Below, in pieces: positions 8,377 through 17,708 of a stretch of DNA of 64,000 nucleotides; the first letter of the stretch is position 1, and each line of letters begins with the position of its first letter. The position numbers and the translations under genes were made by a program. Location of the stretch: assembly GCF_007990225.1 (NCBI RefSeq), contig NZ_BJWF01000003.1, forward strand, positions 112,762 through 176,761, given 5' to 3'. Source of the stretch: Enterococcus villorum (lineage in GTDB: Bacteria > Bacillota > Bacilli > Lactobacillales > Enterococcaceae). Below the pieces are notes generated by a model. That model was given only the letters and a program-made list of their open reading frames with translations. It searched no databases and was not told the origin of the DNA.

Positions 8377-9458
8377 TACTCGTAGCTCCTAATCTTTTCA
8401 ACTGTGTCATTATCTAAACGTTTGACTAATTCTGTCACTAATTTCACTGTATTTAAATAATCGTCTTCATGAATAATAGAGGTATGAGAATGCAAATAGC
8501 GAACAGGTACTGTAATAGCTACCGATGGGACTCCATTCCTTGTTAAATGCATCTGACCTGCATCTGTTCCGCCACCTGTAATGACTGTATATTGGAATGG
8601 AATTTCTAATTCTTCTGCCACGTTGATCACGAAATTCAATAATTTTTTATGTGGGATCATGGAAGCGTCAAAGATCAAAATTTGCGGTCCTTCTCCTAAA
8701 ACGGAGTCTGCTTCTTTAGGCGTCATTCCTGGAGTATCACCAGCTGTACCTGTATCTAAAGCAAAAGCAATATCTGGATTTACTAAGTGAGTACTTGTAC
8801 GGGCACCTCTTAGTCCTACCTCTTCTTGAACATCACTACCAGCAAATAGCACGTTAGGATGTCCTTCATTAGCTAAATTTTCAAGTACACGTAAAGAAAC
8901 GGCGGTTCCAATTCGATTGTCCCACGCCTTAGCAAGTAAAAATTTACTGCCATTCATGCGTTTATATTCAATAAAAGGTGTCACCATGTCTCCTGGACGG
9001 ATGCCCCATTCTTTGACTTCTTTGTCACTTGTTGCACCAATATCAATAAACATATCTTTAATATCATAAGGTTTATTTCGTACTTCTGGGGTTAAAACAT
9101 GTGGTGGTTTTGAACCAATTACGCCGTGAATTACTTTTCCTTCTTGGGTTTTGATCTCCACTTGCTGAGCAAGCATTACTTGCCCCCACCAACCGCCTAA
9201 AGTTTGAAATTCTAAGAAACCTTTATCAGTGATTTTTGTGACCATAAATCCTACTTCATCCATGTGGCCAGAGATAAAAATTTTCGGTCCTCCATCTGCA
9301 CCATGTTTTGCAATAATACTTCCTAATCCATCGTAAAAAATGGCATCAGCAAAATCTTGTGCATAGTTTTTATAAACTTTTCTAACCTCTTCTTCGTTTC
9401 CTGGTACACCTTTAGCTGAAGTCAGATCAATCAATAACTGCTCTTCTTTTTTATCCAA
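8376..9458 (-). CDS. pepA: M42 family glutamyl aminopeptidase
   Basis: 360 aa. This is a cobalt/zinc-dependent cytoplasmic aminopeptidase of the M42 (PepA/FrvX) family, which trims N-terminal Glu/Asp from peptides. Metal-binding and catalytic motifs seen in order: [18 protein letters not shown], the Glu-Glu pair in [20 protein letters not shown], and [10 protein letters not shown] with the late His in RYLHSHTS. The start is a TTG at 9458 (LDKKEEQLL), with GGGGGA 6-7 nt upstream and no better ATG. It is the first gene before the broken DUF975 gene. Confidence 0.92.
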   Translation of the reverse strand: MDKKEEQLLIDLTSAKGVPGNEEEVRKVYKNYAQDFADAIFYDGLGSIIAKHGADGGPKIFISGHMDEVGFMVTKITDKGFLEFQTLGGWWGQVMLAQQVEIKTQEGKVIHGVIGSKPPHVLTPEVRNKPYDIKDMFIDIGATSDKEVKEWGIRPGDMVTPFIEYKRMNGSKFLLAKAWDNRIGTAVSLRVLENLANEGHPNVLFAGSDVQEEVGLRGARTSTHLVNPDIAFALDTGTAGDTPGMTPKEADSVLGEGPQILIFDASMIPHKKLLNFVINVAEELEIPFQYTVITGGGTDAGQMHLTRNGVPSVAITVPVRYLHSHTSIIHEDDYLNTVKLVTELVKRLDNDTVEKIRSYE

Positions 9459-9547
9459 ATTAGTTCCCCCATTTCTACTATTGTTAGTTATGATTATATC
9501 ATTACTTGAAGATATTTTTTTTGCTTAACGATTTTTTCTAAAAAAGA

Positions 9548-9592
9548 CTAGGACTTCATTGAAATTTGAAGAACAAATTTCGAAAATCCTAG
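9548..9592. terminator. Terminator downstream of dltD
   Basis: CTAGGA/TCCTAG outer arms enclose the inner pair GAAATTTG / CAAATTTC. Read on the minus strand it is followed by TCTTTTTTAG, and a CTTTTT run flanks it on the plus side as well. It ends the dlt operon before the pepA promoter region. Confidence 0.65.
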
Positions 9593-9683
9593 CTTTTTAC
9601 GTGGTCTTTTGTAATATTTGTTTATAGTTATATCTATTGAACACTTATTTTTCAATATAAACCACTAAGAATTAATTGCTTCT

Positions 9684-10952
9684 TTAGATAGGTTCTTTCA
9701 ACTTCTCGGGAATTTGTTGTTGCCAATCTTTACTATAAAAAGCCGGGTCCAAATGATAGACACTTGGCGTTAGTTGTTTTTCTAAAAATGGCTTGATTTG
9801 TTGATCAGCTGCTAACCAACCTTTCCAACCTAAATGAATCGTATCTTCCATAAAGTAAGATTGATCAGACATTTTCGTGAAATCTGCTACTCGGTTAAAT
9901 CCTTGACTATTCAACTGAAACTTGATTTTTTTTGCAAATTCTTCCAACATCTTTTGTGATAGACCCGTATAATCACTCCATTTTTGATTCACCGGAGGAA
10001 TGATGAATAATGCCTCTGTATGTTCTTGGGCTAATTGATTTAGGACTAGTTGAAAGTCTGAAAATTCTGGTGAAAAACAATAGTCCCAATTTTTTTGTGA
10101 ATTTTTTAGCTTTTTCAGACGATGACGAATACGCCCATTATAAAAATTATTTTTTAGTTCAAAGGGATTATTCGTTGTTTCTTTTTTTCCAATTTTTTCT
10201 GCTAAGGCAGTTAAGTCACTTACTTTGTAGTTATTTGGCAATGATTGGATTGCGTGATCAATTTGGGATTGTTTGCTTTTCAAGCCAATATCGCTAAACA
10301 TTTCGTCTTCTCTTTTTAAGATGTTCCATTTCGTCCGCATCTTGTTAAGTTGAACAGCTGACGGTAGTTGATTGGCCTTGATCTTTTTTAACATTTCAGC
10401 CAATTGTTGATCTTTTTTGACGATTGAAAAACTTAATAATCTTCTTGCCAAGTATCGATCAGCGGGCGTGATTTTTTTTAATGAAAATAGCCAATCGAGT
10501 GTTTGTAACTGTGAATAATACGTATTAAAATAGTCTTCTTTGACTCCCTCTTTTACAAACCATTGAGGTGAAATAATAAACACAACTTTTTTGTGTTTTA
10601 ACTGTTCACCTGCAGAACGCATCATCATATACTGACTCAATGATTGTGTTCCGGGAGCACCTAATAAGAATGGTTGATACCCTCGATGATACTTTTTTGC
10701 TAATACAGATGGATGGAATGGACTAATCCTACTTAGTTCACTCGAACCAAAAAAAGGGACATATTGTTTTTTTGATAATGCTTCATTTTTAATCACGTCT
10801 CCTTTTAAAACATTTTCCGACATGGAGGAAGCAGCTTTCTTTAGGATATTGGGATCGGATAAGTTGACGCGATAAGAAGAAGTGAAAAGAACTGCTATCA
10901 ATCCAAATGAAAAGACAATTGGACCGAAAATAGCAAATAATTTCTTTTTCAT
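9684..10952 (-). CDS. dltD: D-alanyl transfer protein DltD
   Basis: 422 aa, a membrane-anchored extracytoplasmic protein with one N-terminal helix (KKLFAIFGPIVFSFGLIAVL). DltD delivers D-alanine to teichoic acids outside the membrane. The family motif FFGSSELSR supplies the SGNH-like catalytic serine, and DTIHLGWKGWLAAD carries the Asp/His pair near the C-terminus. The start is the ATG at 10952, with AAGGA directly upstream; a TTG two codons earlier overlaps the dltC stop. It is the last gene of the operon and is followed by a terminator. Confidence 0.95.
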   Translation of the reverse strand: MKKKLFAIFGPIVFSFGLIAVLFTSSYRVNLSDPNILKKAASSMSENVLKGDVIKNEALSKKQYVPFFGSSELSRISPFHPSVLAKKYHRGYQPFLLGAPGTQSLSQYMMMRSAGEQLKHKKVVFIISPQWFVKEGVKEDYFNTYYSQLQTLDWLFSLKKITPADRYLARRLLSFSIVKKDQQLAEMLKKIKANQLPSAVQLNKMRTKWNILKREDEMFSDIGLKSKQSQIDHAIQSLPNNYKVSDLTALAEKIGKKETTNNPFELKNNFYNGRIRHRLKKLKNSQKNWDYCFSPEFSDFQLVLNQLAQEHTEALFIIPPVNQKWSDYTGLSQKMLEEFAKKIKFQLNSQGFNRVADFTKMSDQSYFMEDTIHLGWKGWLAADQQIKPFLEKQLTPSVYHLDPAFYSKDWQQQIPEKLKEPI

Positions 10953-10954
10953 TG

Positions 10955-11188
10955 TCAATCCTTCAATTCTTGCACTTGTGCGATGATTTTATTCGGTGTC
11001 CCCCATTGTTCTCTTTCAAATTCAGACACAGGCACTTGTACATCTAATTGCCCATCAAGTTCAACTAATAACTGAACAGAAGCAAGTGAATCAAGCAATC
11101 CTTCACCAAACAAATCGAGATCACGATTTTCTTTTACTTCTTCTGTCCCAGTAATTTCTTCTAAAATAGTTAAAATTTGTTCTTCCAT
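10955..11188 (-). CDS. dltC: D-alanyl carrier protein DltC
   Basis: 77 aa, an acidic acyl-carrier-like protein. The phosphopantetheine attachment serine is Ser34 in GLLDSLASV. DltA loads D-alanine as a thioester on this arm and DltB/DltX/DltD use it. The length matches the family. It lies 84 nt after dltB and nearly abuts dltD. Confidence 0.95.
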   Translation of the reverse strand: MEEQILTILEEITGTEEVKENRDLDLFGEGLLDSLASVQLLVELDGQLDVQVPVSEFEREQWGTPNKIIAQVQELKD

Positions 11189-11272
11189 AATAAAATCTCT
11201 CCTTTAAAATATTACAATTATTTGATAGTAAAAATCATATTGTTTGCTTTTCTATGCAAAATTGGTCTTGAT

Positions 11273-12478
11273 TTACTTAAAAAACAGCTTGTCTAAAAAG
11301 CCAGAAAAGATCAATAAACTAAAACAAACGGCTTGAAAAGTCATAAAAACAGCAAATATATGAGTAAAGCGATTGGATGGTAATTGCTTTTTGTGTTTTT
11401 TCTTAAAGCGTAGCCAAGCATCTGTTAGACAAATCAAGGTTGCATGATACAACCCATATACAATGTAATACCATGTTAATCCATGCCAAATGCCCATTAA
11501 AAGAAACAACGCAAAATAACCAATATTAGAGGTGACTATTTTACTCTTAAACCATTTCTTTTTCATCAAGAAAAACATCAATCGCATATAAACGTAATCT
11601 CTAAACCAAAAAGACAATGACATGTGCCAACGATTCCAGAATTCTTTGATATTCCAAGATAAAAATGGCTTATTAAAATTAATTGGCGTATGATAACCTA
11701 GTAAATAACTCGTTCCTACAGCAAACAAACTATAACCAGCGAAATCAAAGAATAAATAGAAACTGTAGAGATAGGTATAGCCTAACAATGCCCAAGAAAT
11801 CCCAGCATTTTGTAACGCAGCTTTTGCCACTATGGGTAATAGCACTTGTCCTAAATAATAGCCAATGATGAATTTATATAAAAATCCCATAAAAATATGA
11901 TGGATTCCTTTTTCTAACATATCCGCATACTTTTCAGGTGTAGGTGGAGTAAGCTGATCTTTTTCAAATCTTCTATAGCGATCAATTGGACCCGATGAGA
12001 TCGTGGGAAAAAATAGTAAAAATTGAATATAATGAAACGGCTGATAGCTTTTGATTAGCCCATCTCTTATCTCCATAATCATTTGCACCGACTTGAATGT
12101 TAGATACGAAATACCTAAAAAAGCAAAAAGTGATTCTTTCCCACTTTCAAAAAATGGGGTAACTTTTGTTAAAAATAAAGGCAAAATAGAAAGAAGAACT
12201 GCGATATAAAACCAACTTGTTTGATTGTATTTCTGGCGATAACAAAAATAAGCCCAAACTAATATTGTTTGCCAAATGACATAAGCAATTAATGCGATTC
12301 CTTGTTGCCAATAAATCCCCCCGAAACTGATGAATAGGAAGAAAAAGCTAAGTATTGTTTGATAAATCAGCCATCTCTTCCCACGGAGTAACAACGATAA
12401 TACAATCGGTATTAAACCAATAATTAAAAGTAGAAAATAATAGGGCTCTGCATAAGGAATCATGTGCGGAAAATTCAT
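11273..12478 (-). CDS. dltB: D-alanyl transfer membrane O-acyltransferase DltB
   Basis: 401 aa, a polytopic MBOAT-family protein. The characteristic cytoplasmic segment NFNKPFLSWNIKEFWNRWHM and the catalytic histidine region LLMGIWHGLTWYYIVYGLYH are present. It passes D-alanine from DltC across the membrane. The start overlaps the dltA stop by 4 nt, so translation is probably coupled. Confidence 0.95.
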   Translation of the reverse strand: MNFPHMIPYAEPYYFLLLIIGLIPIVLSLLLRGKRWLIYQTILSFFFLFISFGGIYWQQGIALIAYVIWQTILVWAYFCYRQKYNQTSWFYIAVLLSILPLFLTKVTPFFESGKESLFAFLGISYLTFKSVQMIMEIRDGLIKSYQPFHYIQFLLFFPTISSGPIDRYRRFEKDQLTPPTPEKYADMLEKGIHHIFMGFLYKFIIGYYLGQVLLPIVAKAALQNAGISWALLGYTYLYSFYLFFDFAGYSLFAVGTSYLLGYHTPINFNKPFLSWNIKEFWNRWHMSLSFWFRDYVYMRLMFFLMKKKWFKSKIVTSNIGYFALFLLMGIWHGLTWYYIVYGLYHATLICLTDAWLRFKKKHKKQLPSNRFTHIFAVFMTFQAVCFSLLIFSGFLDKLFFK

Positions 12479-13992
12479 AGAGAATTCACCTCAGCCATTA
12501 ATTTTTTCCGATCCACTTTTCCATTCGTTGTTTGTGGCAAACATTCTACATAATTGATTTTTTGAGGAATCATATAGTCCATGACAGAATCAGCTAATTT
12601 TTCTTTAATGGATTTAGACAATTTAAAACTTGGGGTTTCGCTTCTTTTTTCTAACACAACAAAAGCCACTAACTGTTGTACCTTATTTCCTTGATATTTT
12701 GGTACAACAACCGCTTGTTTGATGCGTTCATCTAATAAAAGTCCATGTTCAATGTCCCCTAATTCAATGCGATACCCATGCAACTTGATCTGTTGATCGA
12801 TCCGCCCTTCGTAAAATAAGAGTCCTTCCTCATTTAAAAAACCAGCATCTCCTGTACGATAGCTTTGCTGTTTATTTTCCTTAAAGAAAGCTGCTTGTGT
12901 TTTTTCTGGATTATTTAGATAACCTTTAGATACACTAGGTCCAGAAATAATAATTTCACCTGTCTTGTTTACACCAACTATTTTTTGTTCGTGAACTACA
13001 AAAACTCTCGTATCTTCTTTAATATAACCAATAGGCAAGCGTTCATATCGATCCAATACATTTTGCGTAATTTGGATGCTTGAAATAGCTACAGTTGCTT
13101 CAGTTGGACCATACGTATTATAAATGGAAGCTTCTGGAAATCGTTTCAACAACTCTTGTGCCGTTTTCTTCGTTAATTCTTCCCCACAAAATAAGAATAT
13201 CGATAGCTCTGGCACATGTTCAGCATTGAAAGTTGGCTCCATCAGACAGATTTCGATAAATGAAGGAGTAGAAACCCATACATCTAACTTCAACTTATTT
13301 AAAATAGAAAACAACTGCTTGAAATCTTGAATCACTGCTTTTTCAAGAGGTTTTAATACACCACCTGAAACTAAGGCTGGATAGATAGAAAAAACAGATA
13401 AATCAAAGGAAAATGGGGCTTGTGCTAAAAAGCGTAAACCCTGATCAATTTTAAATTCCTGCATTGTCCAGCGAACAAAACTTAGTAGATTGTCATGGCT
13501 GATTTGCACACCTTTCGGCTCACCTGTCGTCCCAGAAGTGAAAATAATATAGAAATTCTCATCACCTTGAACCAAGTGTTTTGCTTCATAGAGAACTTCT
13601 TCCTTAGTTATTCCTAGCAATTCGTTCTTTGCTATCACTGGAATATTTTGTGTACCCAAAGTCCAATCTGCCACACTAATAATTGCAGATGGCTTGGCCA
13701 CACGAAGGATAGCTTCGATTCGTTCACGTGGGGTATGTTCTTCAATAGGAAGATAGGCATGTCCTGATTTTGATGCTCCTAGAAAAGATACAATCATTTC
13801 AAATTCTAAATTCCCAAATACCACAATCGGACCATTTTTCTTAAGATTTTTTTCTAAATAACTAGCCAAAGCATCTGATTTACTTTTCAATTCTCCATAA
13901 GTATACTGAGATGAATTTGACTGATAAGCTACTCGATTTGGTTCAGATTTTCCAAAAAAATCGATTGATTCAACGATTTTATGAATGTTCAT
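12475..13992 (-). CDS. dltA: D-alanine--D-alanyl carrier protein ligase DltA
   Basis: 505 aa, an adenylate-forming enzyme that activates D-alanine with ATP and loads DltC. Core motifs are clear: the P-loop IIFTSGTTGEPKGVQ (about 150-165), NTYGPTEATVA, YRTGDAG and the C-terminal lysine in TTNGKVDRKKL. AGGAGG lies 6 nt upstream of the ATG and overlaps the end of dltX. Confidence 0.96.
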   Translation of the reverse strand: MNIHKIVESIDFFGKSEPNRVAYQSNSSQYTYGELKSKSDALASYLEKNLKKNGPIVVFGNLEFEMIVSFLGASKSGHAYLPIEEHTPRERIEAILRVAKPSAIISVADWTLGTQNIPVIAKNELLGITKEEVLYEAKHLVQGDENFYIIFTSGTTGEPKGVQISHDNLLSFVRWTMQEFKIDQGLRFLAQAPFSFDLSVFSIYPALVSGGVLKPLEKAVIQDFKQLFSILNKLKLDVWVSTPSFIEICLMEPTFNAEHVPELSIFLFCGEELTKKTAQELLKRFPEASIYNTYGPTEATVAISSIQITQNVLDRYERLPIGYIKEDTRVFVVHEQKIVGVNKTGEIIISGPSVSKGYLNNPEKTQAAFFKENKQQSYRTGDAGFLNEEGLLFYEGRIDQQIKLHGYRIELGDIEHGLLLDERIKQAVVVPKYQGNKVQQLVAFVVLEKRSETPSFKLSKSIKEKLADSVMDYMIPQKINYVECLPQTTNGKVDRKKLMAEVNSL

Positions 13993-14002
13993 TGTCTACC
14001 TC

Positions 14003-14152
14003 CTAAAATTCATTATAGATAAAAGATCCCCCTTGAATGTTTTTGTAATGGTACAAGTAAATCAACATAAAAAGGATTGCACTATATAATAATGTTCGTA
14101 CGATAAAGGTACCCCAATACCTAAACTGCGGATTGTTCCACCATTTTTTCAT
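14003..14152 (-). CDS. dltX: Teichoic acid D-Ala incorporation-associated protein DltX
   Basis: A 49-codon gene, too short for usual ORF cut-offs, starting MKKWWNNPQFRYWGTF and ending GGSFIYNEF. It has a basic/aromatic N-terminus, one membrane helix (about 16-34) and a conserved hydrophilic tail, as in DltX at the head of Firmicute dlt operons, where it takes part in the transfer of D-alanine. AGGAGG lies about 9 nt before the ATG at 14152. The stop is 10 nt before the dltA start, and the dltA ribosome site overlaps the stop region. Confidence 0.9.
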   Translation of the reverse strand: MKKWWNNPQFRYWGTFIVRTLLYSAILFMLIYLYHYKNIQGGSFIYNEF

Positions 14153-14548
14153 CTCAACGTTGCCTCCTATTTAAACCTCAAAGTCATTTTACCTACTCGT
14201 CTAAAAAAACAACATCTGTTCCACTAACAGTAACCGTTTTTCTACTAACAATTTTGTCACAATTTAGATTAATTATAAAAAAATGATCGTTACAATAAGA
14301 ATGCTGTCTAAGAGATCAAAAAACAGCAAAAAACAAAAAAAGACTTAAACAATTCAATGTATAAATCGTTTAAGTCTTTAAACTATTAGAGGTGAATAAC
14401 AACATTCACCAATATATGAGGAGATGTTGGCTTTATTTAGCATTTTTTACACATGTTTATTTATTGTAAAAAATTCATTTCTTCATGATTGGTTATGACT
14501 TTTGTCACCTTGTATAGGAAATTCCTTTGATTATACCAAACAACTTTT
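14153..14548. other. dlt leader and intergenic region
   Basis: Holds the dlt operon promoter on the minus strand and the terminator of the upstream ABC operon. A TATAAT occurs on the minus strand, but its -35 is poor. That could mean an activated promoter, as is usual for dlt operons controlled by envelope-stress systems. No other gene is seen. Confidence 0.5.
14338..14385 (-). terminator. Terminator of the BceAB-type operon
   Basis: The inverted repeat AAAGACTTAAAC / GTTTAAGTCTTT encloses a 17-nt loop. On the minus strand the stem is followed by T7-G-T6, a strong U-tract. It separates the ABC transporter transcript from dltXABCD. Confidence 0.85.
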
Positions 14549-16600
14549 TTATTCTTCAATAATGCGACTATACAACACACTGGTCATGAAATAAAACAAA
14601 ATATAGATAAGGATTAACAAACTACAAATAAGATAGGCTAAACCATAATTTGCTGTTTCAATATATTGTGTCAACACTTTAATTGCAAAAATTGCATGAG
14701 TACTCCCTAAAATAACCGGTGGTAAAAACATAATAGCATTTTGACTGAAAATCATTCGCTTAATCTTTTTTTGGGAAACCACTAATCTGGTTAGCAACTG
14801 GTAATTGCCTTTTTCCTCTTCTGCTTCTGCTAATTGACGAACCATCAAGATACTTCCCGTAGCAATCATGACAATCATACCAATAAAGATCGAAATATAC
14901 GCAATAGTACCTATTGTCTGATTGGCAGACTGACGTATGGGGTAACGCGAAACAAGATTCATCCGCGAATCTTCATTCTTATATCTGTTTGAAGTTTCTT
15001 GCTTTTGTTGTGGTTTATTGGTTTGAATTGTACCAGTTATAGTATCTTCTTGAATTTGATAATCATAATAAATTACGTTTTCAAAAACTGGCGGTATTTC
15101 CTTTGCTAAGCGTTCATTGATCTTTTCCTCATTACCTCCTTGCACATTCCAATTAATGACCTGATAATCAAACCCTTGAATGCTATCAAATACTGATTCA
15201 CTAACAATCAACGTAGGCCCCAAATAACACATATTATTATCCCCTAAAAAACTGGGTAACGTGGCTTGAATATCAAGTTTTTTATCAGGTAAATAGAAAG
15301 TTGAGCCATAAATCGAAAAATTTCTAAATAAATTTTTCATACTATCCAATACTACGGTACTACTATCAGAAGTTAAATCAATCTTGGGCATATTAGGATT
15401 GAATCGGCGGAACTCATGGTAATCTCTTTCTGAAATTAAATTGACAATTTGAAATATTTTTTGCGGATCTGTTTTTATTATGTCATCAAGAAAATAACTA
15501 CCAACAACTTTATAATTTAGAATCATTTCATTTTGGATCTTCTGCTTTTCATTTGCTAGTATGGGACGCATCTTCTCTGCTGTTTTTGTATCTAACTGAT
15601 AAGACACAGGCGTTTCCATCTCGGTAACTCGCGTAATTATCGCAGCACCACTCATCACTCCACCAATCATCGTTAAAGAGATACCAATAACCAAAGTAAT
15701 TAATGAATTAATCCGCCAATTTTTAAGAAGATGGATCTGAGTATTACCAATTAGTAAAAAGTTAATCCCCTTGTATTTTATTCTAGAACGATTCAACAGT
15801 CCGATGAGAACACGAAGAGAATAGGCAAAAAATAAATACGTACCTACTATACAAAAAAACAAAATAGTGAAGAACAAAATGAATATCAAACGTATATCTT
15901 GAGAATAATCTAGTGCTTTTGTGGCAAATTCGCGAAAGTGAACAGCCAAAAAATACCCACTTGAAATCAATAATCCCCCTAAAGTCCCAAATAGACGATG
16001 TCTTGTTCGAATCCTTAACATTGTACTTTTGGTATGATCGTAAATGCCAAAACTTCTTAAATTGGTTCCACGCCAAATTAGCCATAAAGAATGCAAAGAA
16101 ACGATGGATAAAATAGAAAAAAGCAATAAGCTAGTTTCAAAAATGGATGGCACAGAAATAAAAAATAGACTATTTAATTGCATTTTCATCATGCGAATCA
16201 AAATCATGGAAAATAACTTAGAAAAAATAATTCCTAACAAGATTCCTGCAATACAAGCAAATAGTCCCATTGTCATAGTCTCCATGATATAAATAAGGCA
16301 GATTTGTCGTTTCGTGACACCGAATAATTGATAGATGCCCATTTCTTTTTGCCTTCGGTTTAAAAAAAAACGATTCGCACTAATGACAAAAAAAAGTAAA
16401 ACAACCATGATCATCCAATTGCCAATATCAAAAAAACCATTAAATAAGTTTTCTTGGCTCGTGCGTCTGTTCAATATCTCGTCATGAGTGATCGTACTAA
16501 GAGAATAATAAATCATCGTAGAGAAAGTCAGACTAACAAAATAAACGAGGTATCCTCTTGACTGTCGTAAAAAACTTTTAGCAGTCAACTTATAAAGCAT
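14549..16600 (-). CDS. BceB/VraG-type ABC transporter permease (FtsX family)
   Basis: 683 aa, about ten membrane segments. An extracytoplasmic domain of about 200 residues lies between helices VII and VIII (roughly residues 320-540), the hallmark of peptide-sensing/detoxifying BceAB-type permeases. FtsX-like segments are visible at the N-terminus (RRQKEMGIYQLFGVTKRQI) and C-terminus (EAEEEKGNYQLLTRLVVSQK). These transporters protect against lipid II-targeting peptides such as bacitracin. Its start overlaps the ATPase gene by 11 nt. Confidence 0.9.
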   Translation of the reverse strand: MLYKLTAKSFLRQSRGYLVYFVSLTFSTMIYYSLSTITHDEILNRRTSQENLFNGFFDIGNWMIMVVLLFFVISANRFFLNRRQKEMGIYQLFGVTKRQICLIYIMETMTMGLFACIAGILLGIIFSKLFSMILIRMMKMQLNSLFFISVPSIFETSLLLFSILSIVSLHSLWLIWRGTNLRSFGIYDHTKSTMLRIRTRHRLFGTLGGLLISSGYFLAVHFREFATKALDYSQDIRLIFILFFTILFFCIVGTYLFFAYSLRVLIGLLNRSRIKYKGINFLLIGNTQIHLLKNWRINSLITLVIGISLTMIGGVMSGAAIITRVTEMETPVSYQLDTKTAEKMRPILANEKQKIQNEMILNYKVVGSYFLDDIIKTDPQKIFQIVNLISERDYHEFRRFNPNMPKIDLTSDSSTVVLDSMKNLFRNFSIYGSTFYLPDKKLDIQATLPSFLGDNNMCYLGPTLIVSESVFDSIQGFDYQVINWNVQGGNEEKINERLAKEIPPVFENVIYYDYQIQEDTITGTIQTNKPQQKQETSNRYKNEDSRMNLVSRYPIRQSANQTIGTIAYISIFIGMIVMIATGSILMVRQLAEAEEEKGNYQLLTRLVVSQKKIKRMIFSQNAIMFLPPVILGSTHAIFAIKVLTQYIETANYGLAYLICSLLILIYILFYFMTSVLYSRIIEE

Positions 16601-17357
16601 TTAATTTTCCTCCTCCTCCAATGGTTGCTTGCATGTCAATCACACGTTCAAAAAATTCATTTCTCGTACCACTGCGAACTACCTCGGAAAAAATCACTCC
16701 ATCTTTAATGAATAAAATCCGATTACAATAACTTGCTGTGTAAGGGTCATGGGTGACTAACAAAATAGTTGCTTTTTCAACTTGATTCATCGTCGTTAAA
16801 TAATTTAACAACTCAGTAGCTGATTTCGAATCTAATGAACCTGTTGGCTCATCTGCAAAAATAACTTGTGGGCGAATGACTAATGCTCTTGCTGCAGCAA
16901 TTCGTTGGCGTTGTCCCACAGATAACTCATCTGGGTAACGTTTCAGAATATCTTCAATGTCTAATAATTGTGCTACACGAAGTACTCGTTTTTCCATTTC
17001 CTCTTTAGTAATTCTTTCTACTGCTAAAGGGAGAAGAATATTGTCTTTCGCATTTAACGTATCAATCAAGTTAAATTCTTGAAAAATAAAGCCTAATTTT
17101 TTTCGGCGAAATTCACTCAGTTCACTGTTTTTCATTTTTGTAATTTCGCTTCCTTGGATCATTACACTTCCCATCGTAGGTAAACTAATAGTGGAAAGAA
17201 TATTCATTAACGTCGTTTTTCCAGCTCCACTTGGACCCATGATACCAACAAATTCACCTTCTGCCACTGTAAAAGAAATATTATCAAGTACTTTTGCCGA
17301 GGATAGTTTATTTCCATAGCTCTTGCTCACATGTTTTACTTCAATCATTTTATTCAT
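16590..17357 (-). CDS. BceA-type ABC transporter ATP-binding protein
   Basis: 255 aa. Walker A GPSGAGKTTLMN (about 40-50), Q-loop FIFQEFNLID, signature LSVGQRQRIAAARAL (a V replaces the usual second glycine position), Walker B VIFADEPTGSLD and the H-loop LLVTHDP are all intact. AAGGAG lies 7 nt upstream of the ATG. It pairs with the FtsX-like permease. No histidine kinase or response regulator is adjacent, so regulation must be by an unlinked BceRS-like system or another factor. Confidence 0.92.
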   Translation of the reverse strand: MNKMIEVKHVSKSYGNKLSSAKVLDNISFTVAEGEFVGIMGPSGAGKTTLMNILSTISLPTMGSVMIQGSEITKMKNSELSEFRRKKLGFIFQEFNLIDTLNAKDNILLPLAVERITKEEMEKRVLRVAQLLDIEDILKRYPDELSVGQRQRIAAARALVIRPQVIFADEPTGSLDSKSATELLNYLTTMNQVEKATILLVTHDPYTASYCNRILFIKDGVIFSEVVRSGTRNEFFERVIDMQATIGGGGKLNAL

Positions 17358-17581
17358 GGTTTATCTCCTTGCATTTTGCTTACCTGCATAGTAGCATATT
17401 CTTTCTCTTTTTTCTCTCTTCACTTAGGGTATTGATCCATTCTTTTTAGTTTTTTATTTTTTCATATACATAACCATCATTTAAAAAAAATTTTTATTCA
17501 TCCATTTTATTCATTAGAGGAAAATATTCCAAGAAAAAAACCTATATAGTTACGTTTTCACTTTTTTTCACAAAGAAATAT

Positions 17582-17639
17582 ACACTACATATAGTATAGT
17601 CATTCAAATATACAACTATTCGCATACTATATATAGCTA
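17582..17639 (+). promoter_or_regulatory. Two NrdR-like boxes upstream of nrdD
   Basis: ACACTACATATAGTAT (17582-17597) matches the NrdR consensus ACACWATATATWGTGT at 14 of 16 positions. ATACTATATATAGCTA (17624-17639) matches at 12 of 16. Their starts are 42 bp apart, four turns of the helix, as expected for tandem NrdR operators on ribonucleotide reductase genes. Confidence 0.65.
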
Positions 17640-17647
17640 GCATTTAG

Positions 17648-17676
17648 TTGCTCGTTACTCTTTTTTGTTTTATGAT
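17648..17676 (+). promoter_or_regulatory. Promoter of nrdD
   Basis: TTGCTC (17648-17653) and TATGAT (17671-17676) are 17 bp apart. The pair sits just downstream of the NrdR-like boxes and about 30 bp ahead of the nrdD start. Confidence 0.6.
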
Positions 17677-17708
17677 AGACAAGAACAATTTAGCAGGAGT
17701 TGAGTAAA

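Noticed and set aside
15783..16085. Second minus-strand frame inside the BceB-type gene
   Set aside because: Alternative frame within a recognised gene; no ribosome site and no family resemblance.
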